Assembly: GCA_006503535.1 (NCBI GenBank)
Contig: QYRS01000002.1
Location: 4,402,001-4,466,000 of the forward strand
Direction: 5' to 3'
Source of the DNA: Arthrinium phaeospermum
Lineage: Eukaryota > Ascomycota > Sordariomycetes > Amphisphaeriales > Apiosporaceae
Length of the DNA: 64,000 nt
This document shows positions 1 to 10,795 of the stretch, in pieces. Both the position numbers and the translations under genes were made by a program. A model generated the notes under the pieces. It was not told the origin of the DNA, searched no databases, and saw only the letters and a list, made by a program, of their open reading frames with translations. How positions within the stretch are numbered: position 1 is the stretch's first letter; every line of letters begins with the position of its first letter.

Positions 1-1197
1 GTCTACCAAATACGTCAAGCAATGGTAGCACATATGCCGCCCCCCTGTTTAAAGAACAGCCTGCGCGGCGCCCATTAAAGTCCCGATGCTCCCAGCGACA
101 TCGAGGTCACATACTTGCGCACAAATGCAAGAGGTTAGATCCACTTAAGTCTTGCATGAGAACGGCACACACTCCTCCGTCAGGTTAATCCAGTGGCTGA
201 TCAGCTATGGAGAATCCGCGGATGGAGAAACCCCCTGTTCGGCAGATCAACTTGGACAAGGGGGTCGCTGAAGCAGATTTCCCCGCACTCCGACAGACTT
301 GGCTACCACCTACCCCGGATTCGGTCCCAGGCCTCTGCCGTTATGTGGTGGGGCAATAAAGCCACTTGTTATATAAATGGGGTAACAGCAGGTAGGTCAT
401 ACGGACGAGCGAGGGTGGTATTATTCGAATACGTGTGCGGCATATGCATCTGTTCTCGGACCTGTCCCCGATGGGATGTGAGTTGCACAAGATGCTAGGT
501 TCTTCTCACCCCTTTCGCCCAGAAGTAGATGGGAATCGCCCAAGAGTTAATCTGCATGTCACATTGGTGGCCTTTCCCATATGCAGTCTCGTGATCGTCG
601 CTGCAAAGTGGAGCGTCTTGACTGTTGGTGACGGGCGTCCAGTAATAGGCGTCATCAACGGTGGTTGCCACAGTGGGCTTCTACTAGCAGTCTCCCAGTT
701 GATCCATAGATGCGGTGTGTTAAGCGTCGTTGATCTCACGTGGTGTTAGTCAGGGATTCCATCAATCGCCGCTGGTTGTACTGTTTAGGGGCACAGAAGA
801 GAAGAACAAAAAGAGGAAAATCTAGATTTTTTTTAGCAATCGTGGAGAATACCCAATATTATATGTCAGACTATGAAACACGCTACGGAGTGAATGGGTA
901 CACAGCTGGATCATGCACACTCTGTCCTGGTGTTTGTGGCAGGGTTGACTATGGAGCCGAAAGAAACATGGCCATGTCAACTATAAGCCAAAGCGTCCCC
1001 GTAGGCGTTGAACAAGTGCTAAAGTATCTATATCCAATTCATAAGATATTAGGATTATGTGTACTCTGGTATAGCTCTATCGAAGCGTGCATGGCTGCTT
1101 CTCATGCCACGCCACGTCTCCTCCTGGGTATATAACATTCTATGGCTCGACTCTAAAACAAAACATAAGGCGCAATCTACTCCCAATACCCCGTCAT
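1..1197. other. Gene-free left edge
   Basis: I see no supportable gene here. Open frames are short, overlap on both strands and match nothing I recognise. The right part lies downstream of the MFS transporter stop and probably includes its 3' UTR. Confidence 0.6.
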
Positions 1198-2928
1198 CTA
1201 AGCTCTCAATCCATTATCCGGAGACGCATCTTCTTCACTCTGCTGGTTCTTCTCCATCTCTTTCCGCTCCTTCCGTTCCGCCCGGGCGACGGACCTCAGC
1301 CTCCGCTCCTCCCGCCACTTGGGCCCGTTCTTCTGGATGAGCCAGAGGATGGGGCTGGGGATCAAGAAGAGCAAGGCCAAGTACGTGTACGCCCAGCCGC
1401 GGCCCCAGGCCCCAATGAGGATCTCGATGAGGGCGGTCGAAATCGCGCCGGCAAGACAGCGCACGAAGTTGTTAGCCGCGGTCGCCGTGGCCGGGGCCTC
1501 GGGGTAGAGGTCCACGATCAGCGTGTTGATGATCTGGAAGCTGCCCGTGACGCAGAGGCCGATGAAGAAGGACAGCACCAGCGGCACGGCCACGTGGAGC
1601 TCGGCCTGCAGGACCCAGCCGTACGCGATGTAGGCCGCGGCGCCGACGAGGATGAGGGGGAAGATGAGCTGGATGCGCACCCGCTCGATGGGGAAGTCCT
1701 TCAGGTTGTCGCCGCGCTTGCGGTCGATCTTGATACCCAGCTTCTTGGCGGTCCGGCGGTAGTTCCAGTCGAGGATGAACCCCTGCGATATAGACGCCGT
1801 CATGCAGGCGACCCCGACGGGCAGGTAGCATAGGCCGAGCTGGATGTTGTTGTAGTGATAAATGTCTGCGAACTGGGTCGACAGGGTTGATGTGCAAGTC
1901 ATAAAACCAACGTAGATCAAGGCATTGTAGCCGAGCACCAGGGCCATATCCTTGTTGCCCACGACACGAAGTGTGTTGAAAGGGTTGGGGATGGGAAACT
2001 TGCGCTTCTCTCGGGACGGCCTGGATGCGTCGACGGGTTGTTGTCGGAATCGGATGTAATCGAGCAAGGTCATGTTCCATCCTTGAGGCGGGATCGAGCC
2101 GTTCCCCACAATCTTTCTTCCCGTTTCGGGAACCGCCAGGATGTAAGGGACCAGGAACACCACGGATACGACGACGCAGAACCAGAAGACGGACGGCCAG
2201 CCCAGGTACTGGGTCAGTAGACCGCCAATGACGGGGCCGAGTGAGGGGCCGACAGTGATACCGGCGCCCACAATGCCCATATACCGGCCCCTTTCGGAGC
2301 TCGGGGCGATGTCGGCGACAACACCGTACACCAGGGCAATGGTGCCACTGCTGCCACCGCTCTGCATCATGCGAAACACCAGCAAAGCTGCAAAGTTCCT
2401 TTGCAGGGCCAGTCCAATGTTGGCGCCCAGATAGATGACCATGGCGATGATAAAGGCGGGTCGCCTTCCGGCGGCATCGGCAAGATCTCCGAAAATGGTT
2501 GGCGCCAAGGCCTGGAAGATCATGTAAGTGGTCAGCGAAAGATTGGCCTGACCGATAGAAACGCCCAAGTCGTTTGCGATGGACGGGAGCGCGGGAAAGT
2601 AGATGTTGGCGGTGGTCGGGGAGATGAAGGCCGAGATGCAGTTCATGGCTACGATCCAGTAGATCATCTTGGTTGAGAAGACGGTGTACGCCGGTCCGCT
2701 GGAGGCTCGCGACACCACCGCCATGTTCTGCTCGGCCTGGCCCGCATCTTCGTGAACGGTGCCGTCCAGGCTGGGACGGCTCGAATCCTGGGAGTTCCTC
2801 AAAGACGAGTTCGCGGGAGAGATGACGCTCGGGGGAGTCCGAGCCGAAGCCGACGACAGGCGCTCATCATCTTTCGAGGATGGCTGGGCCGCGGGTTGAC
2901 TCTCGTGCGGTTTCGGTTCAGCATTCAT
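1198..2928 (-). CDS. MFS multidrug:H+ antiporter (DHA1-like)
   Basis: Single-exon gene for a 576-residue major facilitator protein, expected to export drugs or toxic metabolites across the plasma membrane by proton exchange. A polar Ser/Pro-rich N-tail of about 80 residues is followed by twelve hydrophobic segments. Motif A (GDLADAAGRRP) lies in the TM2-3 loop and the antiporter motif C (GITVGPSLGPVIGG) in TM5. A large charged central loop separates the two halves, and the C-tail is strongly basic/acidic (RSVARAERKERKEMEK). I chose the ATG at 2928 because the 61 codons of open frame upstream look non-coding and the tail from MNAEPKPHES is typical. An in-frame start at 3111 cannot be excluded. 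It is divergent from the syntaxin gene. The substrate cannot be read from the sequence. Confidence 0.93.
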   Translation of the reverse strand: MNAEPKPHESQPAAQPSSKDDERLSSASARTPPSVISPANSSLRNSQDSSRPSLDGTVHEDAGQAEQNMAVVSRASSGPAYTVFSTKMIYWIVAMNCISAFISPTTANIYFPALPSIANDLGVSIGQANLSLTTYMIFQALAPTIFGDLADAAGRRPAFIIAMVIYLGANIGLALQRNFAALLVFRMMQSGGSSGTIALVYGVVADIAPSSERGRYMGIVGAGITVGPSLGPVIGGLLTQYLGWPSVFWFCVVVSVVFLVPYILAVPETGRKIVGNGSIPPQGWNMTLLDYIRFRQQPVDASRPSREKRKFPIPNPFNTLRVVGNKDMALVLGYNALIYVGFMTCTSTLSTQFADIYHYNNIQLGLCYLPVGVACMTASISQGFILDWNYRRTAKKLGIKIDRKRGDNLKDFPIERVRIQLIFPLILVGAAAYIAYGWVLQAELHVAVPLVLSFFIGLCVTGSFQIINTLIVDLYPEAPATATAANNFVRCLAGAISTALIEILIGAWGRGWAYTYLALLFLIPSPILWLIQKNGPKWREERRLRSVARAERKERKEMEKNQQSEEDASPDNGLRA

Positions 2929-3748
2929 AAGGACGACGGGCTGAAGGGGAGGAAATGGGAATTGCAAGATTCCATGATGGATGATAAACTTTTTACCGGC
3001 CCAACCGGTAGGGGCATCGGTGTAGATAAAAGATGGACATGCATGGTGGGGGGCGATTTCGGATCTCAAGAGGCGTGATAACAGGAGCGTCAATGAGAGG
3101 GCATCTTGCACTGATGGGTTATTCCCGTAAACAGAAACCCACCCTTTGGCGGGTATTCGGATTTACCGCCATGCTGTAGGGGCGATTTGCTGGGGATTGC
3201 AACGGTCCCAGAGGCCACTAATTCGTCCTAGTGTCGGCTCTTCGATTTTTTCGTTACGTTTCTCACCGCGGTGCTCACCTGGGGGTCCTTATTCAGCCTC
3301 CATCTGCGGCCGCTCTGCGACTGCGAGGACAGAGAAGAGTTGGTGAGGCGCACAAGGTTATCTGGGATCAAATAGACCAGACGACGTCAATCGGCGGTTC
3401 ATCAGTCAGACAGGGGCATACCTTATTTAGAGTTCTTGGTTTGACCAAGTCTGGACGGACAGCCGCCTCGATTGGTTGCGATCGATGCTTGTGCTGCTGT
3501 GGCGCCGCCTGCAGCCACACTGTTGTACTTGGGTAGACATGTGGCTTAGCAAGCAACGTCAGAGCTTCCGTACTAACACCAAGCTGCATCGTGGCTTCCT
3601 TGTTTGGGTAGAGAGGCAGAGCTGCAGAAAGATTCCAGCCAAGTGCTGATCAACATCACCACACCGTACCCCCAAACATAGGGCGCTGTAATGCAGTTTA
3701 TGGCTAATGAAATTATGATGTGATGCCAACTTTCTCTACTATACCAGA
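2929..3748. promoter_or_regulatory. Divergent intergenic region
   Basis: This 820-base gap separates the divergent starts of the MFS gene (-) and the syntaxin gene (+), so it should hold both promoters. I see no convincing TATA box or operator-like repeat and no gene. Confidence 0.5.
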
Positions 3749-4867
3749 ATGACCGACATCACGCCCCTCTTCGACAGCTTCCTGTCGCAACATAAAGCTT
3801 CGCCCACCAAGCGTGCCTTCAATGTGGACAACCTCGACGAGTTTCTCAAGGAGGCCTACAAGATCAACCAGGCGATAACTTCGCTGCATACCGACCTGCG
3901 CAGCATACGCCAGTCCTATCTCTCTACCGCGCCTCCCCGACGAACCCTCATCCGCTCCGCCCAACATGACCGAAAATCTCGGCCCCTCACCGATCGCGAG
4001 CGCGAGGAGATCGATGCGAACTCCAAGTCCATGCTGCGCCAGCTGAATGCGAAGATCCGCGAGCTCTCCGATGCCGAGAACACGCGCCGCGAGATGGAGA
4101 GCAGCCTCATTGCCAAGAAGTTCGGACGGGGCTTGGGAGCGTTGGGAGCTTGGGCAGCCGGCGGGGGCAAGATCAACAAGACGGCGGAGCACGCCACCGC
4201 GGAGGACAAGGCAAATATGCTCAACACGCACCGTGAGAGCGTGCTCTGGGCGCTGCGACAGCGGCTACAGGAGTGCGTCAAGACGCAGCAGGACATGATG
4301 GAGGTGCGGCTGCATCGCGAGATGGAGAAGAACCGCAGCGTCCTTGCAAAGGCTACATCGTCTCAAATGGCGAGCCTGGGCATTATGCCCGATAGCCCCG
4401 GGAAGGAAAGGAGGAAGCAGTCCCAATCACTCCCGCCGGAACAGCAACCATCATCGCACGACACAGCGCAGGACTTGTCGCCTGAGCAGATCCAGATGTT
4501 CGAGCAGGAGAATCACGATATGCTGAAGCACTACGAAAGCACGTTGGACCAAGTCAGGTATGCATCTCATCCAGCCATCGCCATCACTGGCTTATTGTAT
4601 TCGCAATGCTAACCCAAACCCAACAGGACCGCCGAAAAGTCGTTGATAGAGATTTCGGAGCTGCAGACGCAGCTTGTCAACAATCTGGCCACACAATCTG
4701 CGCATATCGATCAACTAGTGACGGATTCCTTCAATACGGCGGAAAACGTTGGAAGGGGAAATACGCAGCTGAAGAAGGCGACGCAGCGGCCGAGCATGGC
4801 CAAGTACATGTTCTACACAACGTGTGGGCTCTGTTCATTCTTGGTCGTATGGGACCTAATAATATAA
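3749..4867 (+). CDS. UFE1: Syntaxin-18/Ufe1-type ER Qa-SNARE
   Basis: Two exons, 3749-4557 and 4627-4867 (intron GTATGC...CAACAG), give a 349-residue protein, close to the usual length of this family. The N-terminus (MTDITPLFDSFL) and the following helical region match the syntaxin-18 N-terminal domain. The Qa-SNARE helix runs from about residue 250 to 320 and is split by the intron. Its zero-layer glutamine is the Q of LATQSAHIDQL. A C-terminal tail anchor (FYTTCGLCSFLVVWDLII) ends the protein with almost no lumenal residues. The family's known role is in the t-SNARE complex on the ER that receives retrograde COPI vesicles and supports homotypic ER fusion. Reading frames join in phase across the intron, and no frameshift is seen. 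Confidence 0.93.
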
Positions 4868-6063
4868 GCCAGCGACGTCGTAGTCGAATAAAACACAATA
4901 CCATATCATCACATGCCTGAATACGATGCTATTGATATAATTGTAACTGGATAGTGACTGCTGAATCGGTTGGTCAACCCGTCACATGCAAATGCTCGTA
5001 GATCGGTTGAGGACGGGTTTACTAGCCAATGCCAGGATTGGTGCGCTTAACGTTGTGATAGGTCGGCTCCGGTCCCGGGGCCTTTGCAGCCTGTAGGAAC
5101 TCCAGTGATCTGCTCAACCTCGAGGACAAATATCCAGGGGACGGTGGTATCTGTCAACCGCGAAAATCAAATTCCAATAATCCTGGTGTTTTACAGGGGA
5201 ATGCTTTATTGAAGTCGTAATCAGGAGAGCCAACAACCGAAGATGCCGACGGATTAACGTAACTTTTAGTTGGGAGTGAGCTGATGATACGATTTTGGGG
5301 TAATGGAAAATGCCTCGGCCGGGAGTGAGATCATAGGGGACTGTCCTCCAAATCCACACTACCCACCCACCACATGATTGTGCCATCGCAAGGAACCGGG
5401 CGTGTCATGACAGGAAATCGAGCCGACAAGGTCCCACGGCTTCTTCCCCAACCGGGTATGCACGGTAAGTATCAACTAGATCTGACGGTCAACGGAATGG
5501 CTACTAGAGTGGTGAACCATTTAAAGTCTGCGCGGGCCTCGCGTCATGTTTTCTGGAGAGTTTATTCTTAGTTGATGTTGTGCTGCTCCCTATTGCTACG
5601 CAATTTCTATCAATAGTCTTTCTCTCACACTTCCTCGACGATAATTGCCTCACGAAACAAACAATACCACGCGGCCAGAAACACGCCCAGGCTGGCAATC
5701 TCCAGTTTACCGGTCATAGCATCTCCTTTGGCCCCTCCAGGCTCATGCGGTCTTCCCCGTAAACAGGAGACGATTAGGCAACTACCCCACGGAGGTGCAC
5801 AGTGAACCCCTGCGTTTGAGACCTACGGGCCCCACGGCCAGCGCCGCCAGCCTATCGAAACGACCTGAATCCAATCCTCCCGCCCGCCTGTGACCAAACC
5901 AAACGACTACCAGCTCCTTCCCCAGCCCGTTCGCCCGCGTCCCTGCTGCCACCAGCGTTATTATTAGTACCAGCAAGCCAATCCAGCACCTAACACCTCT
6001 TAGTCGCCTGTGGGGGAGAGCTATATCTGCCTTGCCGCTCCCGACTCTGCTCGTCTTTCCAAA
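4868..6063. other. Intergenic, no gene seen
   Basis: About 1.2 kb between two + strand genes. It must hold the syntaxin 3' UTR and the aminotransferase promoter. The last 300 bases before 6064 are C/T-rich, as in many fungal promoters. Short open frames here match nothing. Confidence 0.5.
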
Positions 6064-7611
6064 ATGCCCACCCACAATCCGAGCAACAAGTTCGACCCTT
6101 CCTACCACGCCAATTCAGTCCGCCGAGTGCAGAGCATAGCCAAACAGATGTCGCCGCCGTCAGCAACAAGTTTCACCGCCGAGGTCGTACCTCAGGCACC
6201 CGAAGATCCTCTCTTCGGGCTGATGCGAGCTTTCAAGGCCGACGAGAGCCCCGACAAAGTTGACCTCGTGAGTCGTACCACCCATCGCATCACGCGATTT
6301 TGCGCGAGGGGTATTGGTTCGTTGCTAACATTTTCAAGGGCATTGGAGCGTATCGCGACAACAACGCAAAGCCTTGGGTTCTTCCAGTAGTCAAGAAGGT
6401 ATGTATTTACTGTTTCGATCTCTTCATCTACGTCATTGTCGACTTCGGAGCTGCTCCGCCGACGAAATGACCTCAATCTACCCCACCTCCACTTCTTTCA
6501 ATGGCCATGATAGCTAATTGTACTTCCGCGCCTACAGGCAGATGAGACCCTCCGCAACGATCCCGAGTTAAATCACGAATATGCGCCGATTGCCGGACTT
6601 CCGTTCTTCACAAGCAAGGCGGCCGAGCTGATCCTGGGTGGTGCCGATTCGCCCGCCATCAAGGAGAAGCGAGTTGCATCAGTACAAACCATCTCCGGCA
6701 CCGGTGCCGTACATCTGGGAGCCCTCTTCCTTGCCCGGTACTGGACTGGCAACAAGAAGGTGTACATCTCAAATCCCACCTGGGCCAACCACAACCAGAT
6801 CTTCGGCAACGTAAACGTGCCCATTGCCAGCTACCCCTACTTCTCCAAAGAGACCAAGGGCCTGGACTTCGATGGCATGAAGTCGGCCATCCTCGGTGCC
6901 CCCGACCGATCCATCATCCTCCTCCACGCCTGCGCCCATAACCCTACCGGTGTCGACCCGACCTTTGAGCAGTGGAAGGAGATTGCCCAGATCATGCGAT
7001 CCAAGAACCACTTCCCCTTCTTTGACTGCGCCTACCAGGGTTTCGCCACAGGCGACCTGATGAAGGACAACTTGGCTGTTCGTCACTTCGTAGAACAGGG
7101 CTTTGAGATGGTGATTGCCCAGAGTTTCGCCAAGAACTTCGGTCTGTACGGCGAGCGCGCTGGCTGCTTCCACGCCGTGACGGGCCCGGCGCCTGACGCC
7201 GAGTCTACCATCACCCGCATCGCGTCGCAACTCGCGATTCTGCAGCGCTCCGAGATCTCCAACCCTCCGCTGTACGGCGCGCGCATTGCGGGCACAGTGA
7301 TGAACGACCCCAAGCTGTTCGCCGAGTGGGAAGAGAACCTCCGGACCATGAGCGGTCGCATTATCGACATGCGCAAGTCCCTACGGGCGAAGCTGGAGGA
7401 GCTCGGCACCCCTGGTACCTGGAATCACATCACGGACCAGATAGGCATGTTCAGCTTCACGGGCCTGACCGAGGCGCAAGTGATGAAGATCCGATCCGAT
7501 GCGCACGTCTACATGACCAAGAACGGTCGCATCAGCATGGCGGGTCTGAATACGGGTAACATCGACTACTTCGCCAAGGCGTTGGATAAGGTGGTTCGGG
7601 ATACCCAGTAG
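6064..7611 (+). CDS. AAT2: Aspartate aminotransferase (cytosolic type)
   Basis: Three exons (6064-6267, 6339-6398, 6538-7611) encode 445 residues. It is a PLP enzyme interconverting aspartate/2-oxoglutarate and oxaloacetate/glutamate, linking nitrogen metabolism and the malate-aspartate shuttle. Visible class I hallmarks are the substrate-loop GIGAYRDNNAKPW, HNPTGVDPT (Asn194 region), DCAYQGFATG (Asp222 and Tyr225), the PLP lysine in AQSFAKNFGLYGERAG, and the C-terminal arginine in GRISMAGLNTGNID that binds the distal carboxylate. All splice junctions are phase 0. The start at 6064 gives a 28-residue N-terminal extension with basic residues. An in-frame ATG at 6148 would give a protein of about 417 residues, the usual size of the cytosolic enzyme. 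The longer form could affect targeting; that is inference. Confidence 0.95.
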
Positions 7612-8279
7612 TGGATTGGATATGAGATGATACCGCAAAGTTAATGGAGGTGTGGTTGGCCGCTCAGAGAGCTCAGCTCCGACCCAGGCGGATAAATGTG
7701 GGAGATCTTCGTTTTCGTCTCCATAGATGGCAGGACCAAAAGTTTACGTAGTTCATGAGATACGTTCCTGGGAAGAATAATAGACTTGGTTGTCTAGTAA
7801 ACATTAGCATGCCCCTTGGGTCCCACACCCTTGTGAATAAGACGGAGAACAATTTTTGGCTCGACAGCATGCTGTATCCAGAATTGTACAGTTCAAGCAA
7901 GTTGAGTACATATATGATTCTCATTTTCTGTAATATCTTGCGGGACGTAAACAAAGATTGGGTTACCTAGCCCTTGCTTAGTTCGGGGGAATAGTGGCTG
8001 GACTACAAAGGCTTGGAGGCTCGGGCGTGTCGCGTACTGAGCTTCACAATTGATGCTTCAGCCTGGAAACCCCCGGCTACGACAAGTATTGCGCAACCTA
8101 ACCTCAGCAACAAAGCGCACGTTAAGTTGCAACGCCGAGAAATTGTATCTGTCGCCCAGACGAGAGAAACAGACTTTTTGCTACATCCATCCCATTTTGT
8201 TTTTGGCGCATTTTGCATGATGATTTTTCGCTCCAATCGCATCTTCTACACAAATCAACCAGGTTTACAGCCATAGATC
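7612..8279. other. Intergenic, no gene seen
   Basis: A 668-base gap between two + strand genes. It is rather AT-rich with no coding signal that I can support. Confidence 0.5.
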
Positions 8280-9518
8280 ATGCCGCGAGTTCTACCTTGG
8301 AAGCGCACTGGCGCTGCGGCGTCTTCGAGTGCTGCACCTCGTTCGAGCACCACACCCATAAAGGCAGATCCGGACCGGAAAGCCAATGGCTCTCCAGCGC
8401 AGTCTGCCGCTTTTACCAAGAAGAAAATTGGCCCATCACGAGCTCGTATGTTGGGGTGTGTTTCCTAACTCGTTGACATTTTGCTAATGCGACGTGACGT
8501 GCAGGCCGCTCTGGTTCCACATCACCGCCGCCCGAGCCACTGCAAGAAAGGTAAGTGCATACCTAGGCGACTCTCCATTGTGCCACAGGAGCGATACTTA
8601 TTAAATGCATGTTCATGCTAATGATCCGTAACCAGTTTCATGATCGAAGGGTTTGATGATGATGACCGCTACCACATGGTCGAGGACGAGCTCCTCGCGA
8701 CCGCTCGCCAATTCACAGCGCACCTGCATGCCGCTGAATATCTACGTCTGAAGGATGCGGCAAAGGACCAGAACGCCGCCGTCATCAGCCAAATCGCGCG
8801 CCCCGTGGTCGGAGGCATGTCGCGGCTTGCCGAGAAGAAGCAGGAACGAGCCAGTCTGCTTAGAAAGCAAGCCGCTGCGATTCGCAAAGGGGATGGGTCC
8901 GACTCTGACGACGACGATGTCGCCCCGAATAGTGCGCTCAAGGGGACGTCGCTATACACGCTGATGGCGAGTCCACGCAAGCAAGTGCCGCGATTGGACA
9001 AGATCGCCTCGTTTTCAACAGCAACCCGCGCGGCAGCCGGGTTTGGTGCCAGCTCCAGCGAGATTGCAGACTCATCGCGTCGGCCATCCATATTCTCATC
9101 ATCGCCTACGCGTCGTCTGGGCTCGGTTATGAACGTGGACGACGATGACAGCGACGATCTCGATGCGTCGCGACGGCCGTCTTTCACGAAGAGTAGTAAC
9201 ATCAGCTCGACGCTCAGTAACCTTCGTGGTTCCAATCGACCGCAAACTCGTGAACCTGTCCCGATTGCAAGCAAGAAACGGCCAGCAGCTTCTACGAAGA
9301 CGCCACCCTCTTCATCTGCGCCAGTCTCACAAGCGACTCTGCCAAGCACGGAAAATATGAGTGACGACTCGGACGACGATCTGGGCAATGATCCATTTGG
9401 TATTAAAAACAGAATCTCGCAGCGCAACGAGCGCGGCCGCAAACGGGCTAAAACTACACAACAGGAAAGCAGCAAAAATACACACTCGTCGTCGAAAGAC
9501 TTCATCCCGGGCTTCTAA
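8280..9518 (+). CDS. Conserved-looking Ser/Asp-rich protein, function unknown
   Basis: Three exons (8280-8445, 8505-8550, 8636-9518) encode 364 residues. I do not recognise the family. The N-terminus is basic and Ser/Ala/Pro-rich (MPRVLPWKRTGAAASSSAAP). A folded-looking block at about residues 70-140 (FMIEGFDDDDRYHMVEDELL, then FTAHLHAAEYLRLK) is probably the conserved core and looks helical. The remainder is low-complexity, with acidic-serine clusters (DGSDSDDDDV, NVDDDDSDDL, MSDDSDDDLG), Ser/Arg stretches and a basic end (RGRKRAKTTQQESS) that could be a nuclear localisation signal. This composition fits a nuclear chromatin, repair or checkpoint factor, but that is inference. Frames join correctly across both introns. 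It is convergent with the dioxygenase gene, with only 16 bases between the two stops. Confidence 0.8.
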
Positions 9519-9534
9519 CGATATGACTCTAGCC

Positions 9535-10795
9535 CTAGAATGGCGTTTCATACGGCCGCTCGGCCTGGGGCGTGATGCGCGCCAGGTGCCTTCGCTGCTT
9601 GTTCTCCCAGTCCACCAGGGCCGAGTGCTGGGTGACTCGGTTGTCCCACATGACCACTGTCCCCTGCTCCCACTTGACGCGCACATGGAAGTCGGCTCCC
9701 CAAGCAATGTGGCTATACAGGAAGTTCAGGATCGCGTCCGACTCTTCCTTCTTCATGCCGACAATGTCTCTCGTAACTACGAGAACGGTTAGCCTCGGAC
9801 AGCCTGGTTATTCTGATATGCGTCGTTTCTTTATCGACTTACATTGAGGATTGACGTATAACGCCTTCTCGCCCGTGGCTGGATGCGTTCTTACGATAGG
9901 GTGCACATTGGCGACAGGCTCTCGTCGATTGACGCCACCTCGCGCAATCGACGCCGCGGCCTGCTCGAACCCGAGTGCGTCGCCTGCAAGCCATGCAAGC
10001 GCTCCTGGAACAGGGGGCTCAGCCGGTTGTAGGCCTCGACGGTGTTGGCGAAGAGCGTGTCGCCGCCGGCCTCGGGCTTGTCGAAGATGTAGAGGAACGT
10101 GGTCCCGGGCGGCTGCTGCTCGTACGAGACGTCCGAGTGCCAGGCGACGGAGCTGGTGCGCGAGGCATAGAACTTCTTGGAGGACTCGTCGCCCTCGCCG
10201 CGGTGCACCAGGTGGATCTCGGGGTAACCCTTGGGCGCGCCCGAGGACGGGTGGATGTGGTGCCGGCCGAAGTAGCCGCCGAAGTCGAGGGCGTCCTGGA
10301 TCGGCAGGTCCTTGAAGTCCTGGTCCCGGAACGCGACGACCTTGCGCTCGGCGACGAGGCGCGCGAGCTGGTCCTTGCCCGCGGCGCTTAGGCTGCTGAG
10401 CTGGACCCCGCGGACTTCGGTGCCGGCCAGGGGCGTGATTTTCGTGGCGGTGGCGCCGGCGGGGAGGAGCTCGGGGTAGCTGGTGTCGGCGTCCTTGCCG
10501 TGCTCGTAGTGCTCGAACGGCTGGAGGGGCGGGTACTTGGTCTCGGCGTCCCAGGTGGGCAAGTAATGAGGGTACTGGTTTGGATATGCATGAGCCTCGA
10601 CGTCAAACAGTATGGTCGCAAGGATTGATCAACGGAGACTTACCGTGGCAGTTCTTTCCTCGACGTCCTTGTTGTACTCTGGCGGTGCCAACTCCTTGTA
10701 GGCGCCGAAGTGCTGGGGCGTCTTGAGGTTCTTGGTGTTCTTGGGACAGAGACGGGCTCCGTCACGGTCACGGTGGAGGTCACTGAGGGTGCCAT
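9535..10795 (-). CDS. TauD/TfdA-type Fe(II)/2-oxoglutarate dioxygenase, frameshifted
   Basis: Three exons on the minus strand (10795-10644, 10574-9843, 9776-9535) would give 375 residues once two one-base phase breaks are allowed for. Family members hydroxylate sulfonates such as taurine, releasing sulfite, or related carboxylates. The iron ligands are visible: HxD in SVAWHSDVSYEQQPP and the distal His in NRVTQHSALVDW. The 2-oxoglutarate arginine lies in RRHLARITPQAERPY. One break is near 10741-10746, at a GGG run on the plus strand. The other is near 9967-9974 in the cofactor-fold region, where homology continues in the next frame (FEQAAASIARGGVNRRE). Splice phases become consistent only if both are corrected, so I favour sequence error over a dead gene. 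The exact substrate is unknown. Confidence 0.85.

Noticed and set aside
9960..9980. Explaining the TauD phase break, and similar breaks elsewhere, as introns
   Set aside because: Homology continues without a gap across the break and no donor/acceptor pair exists within the short interval.
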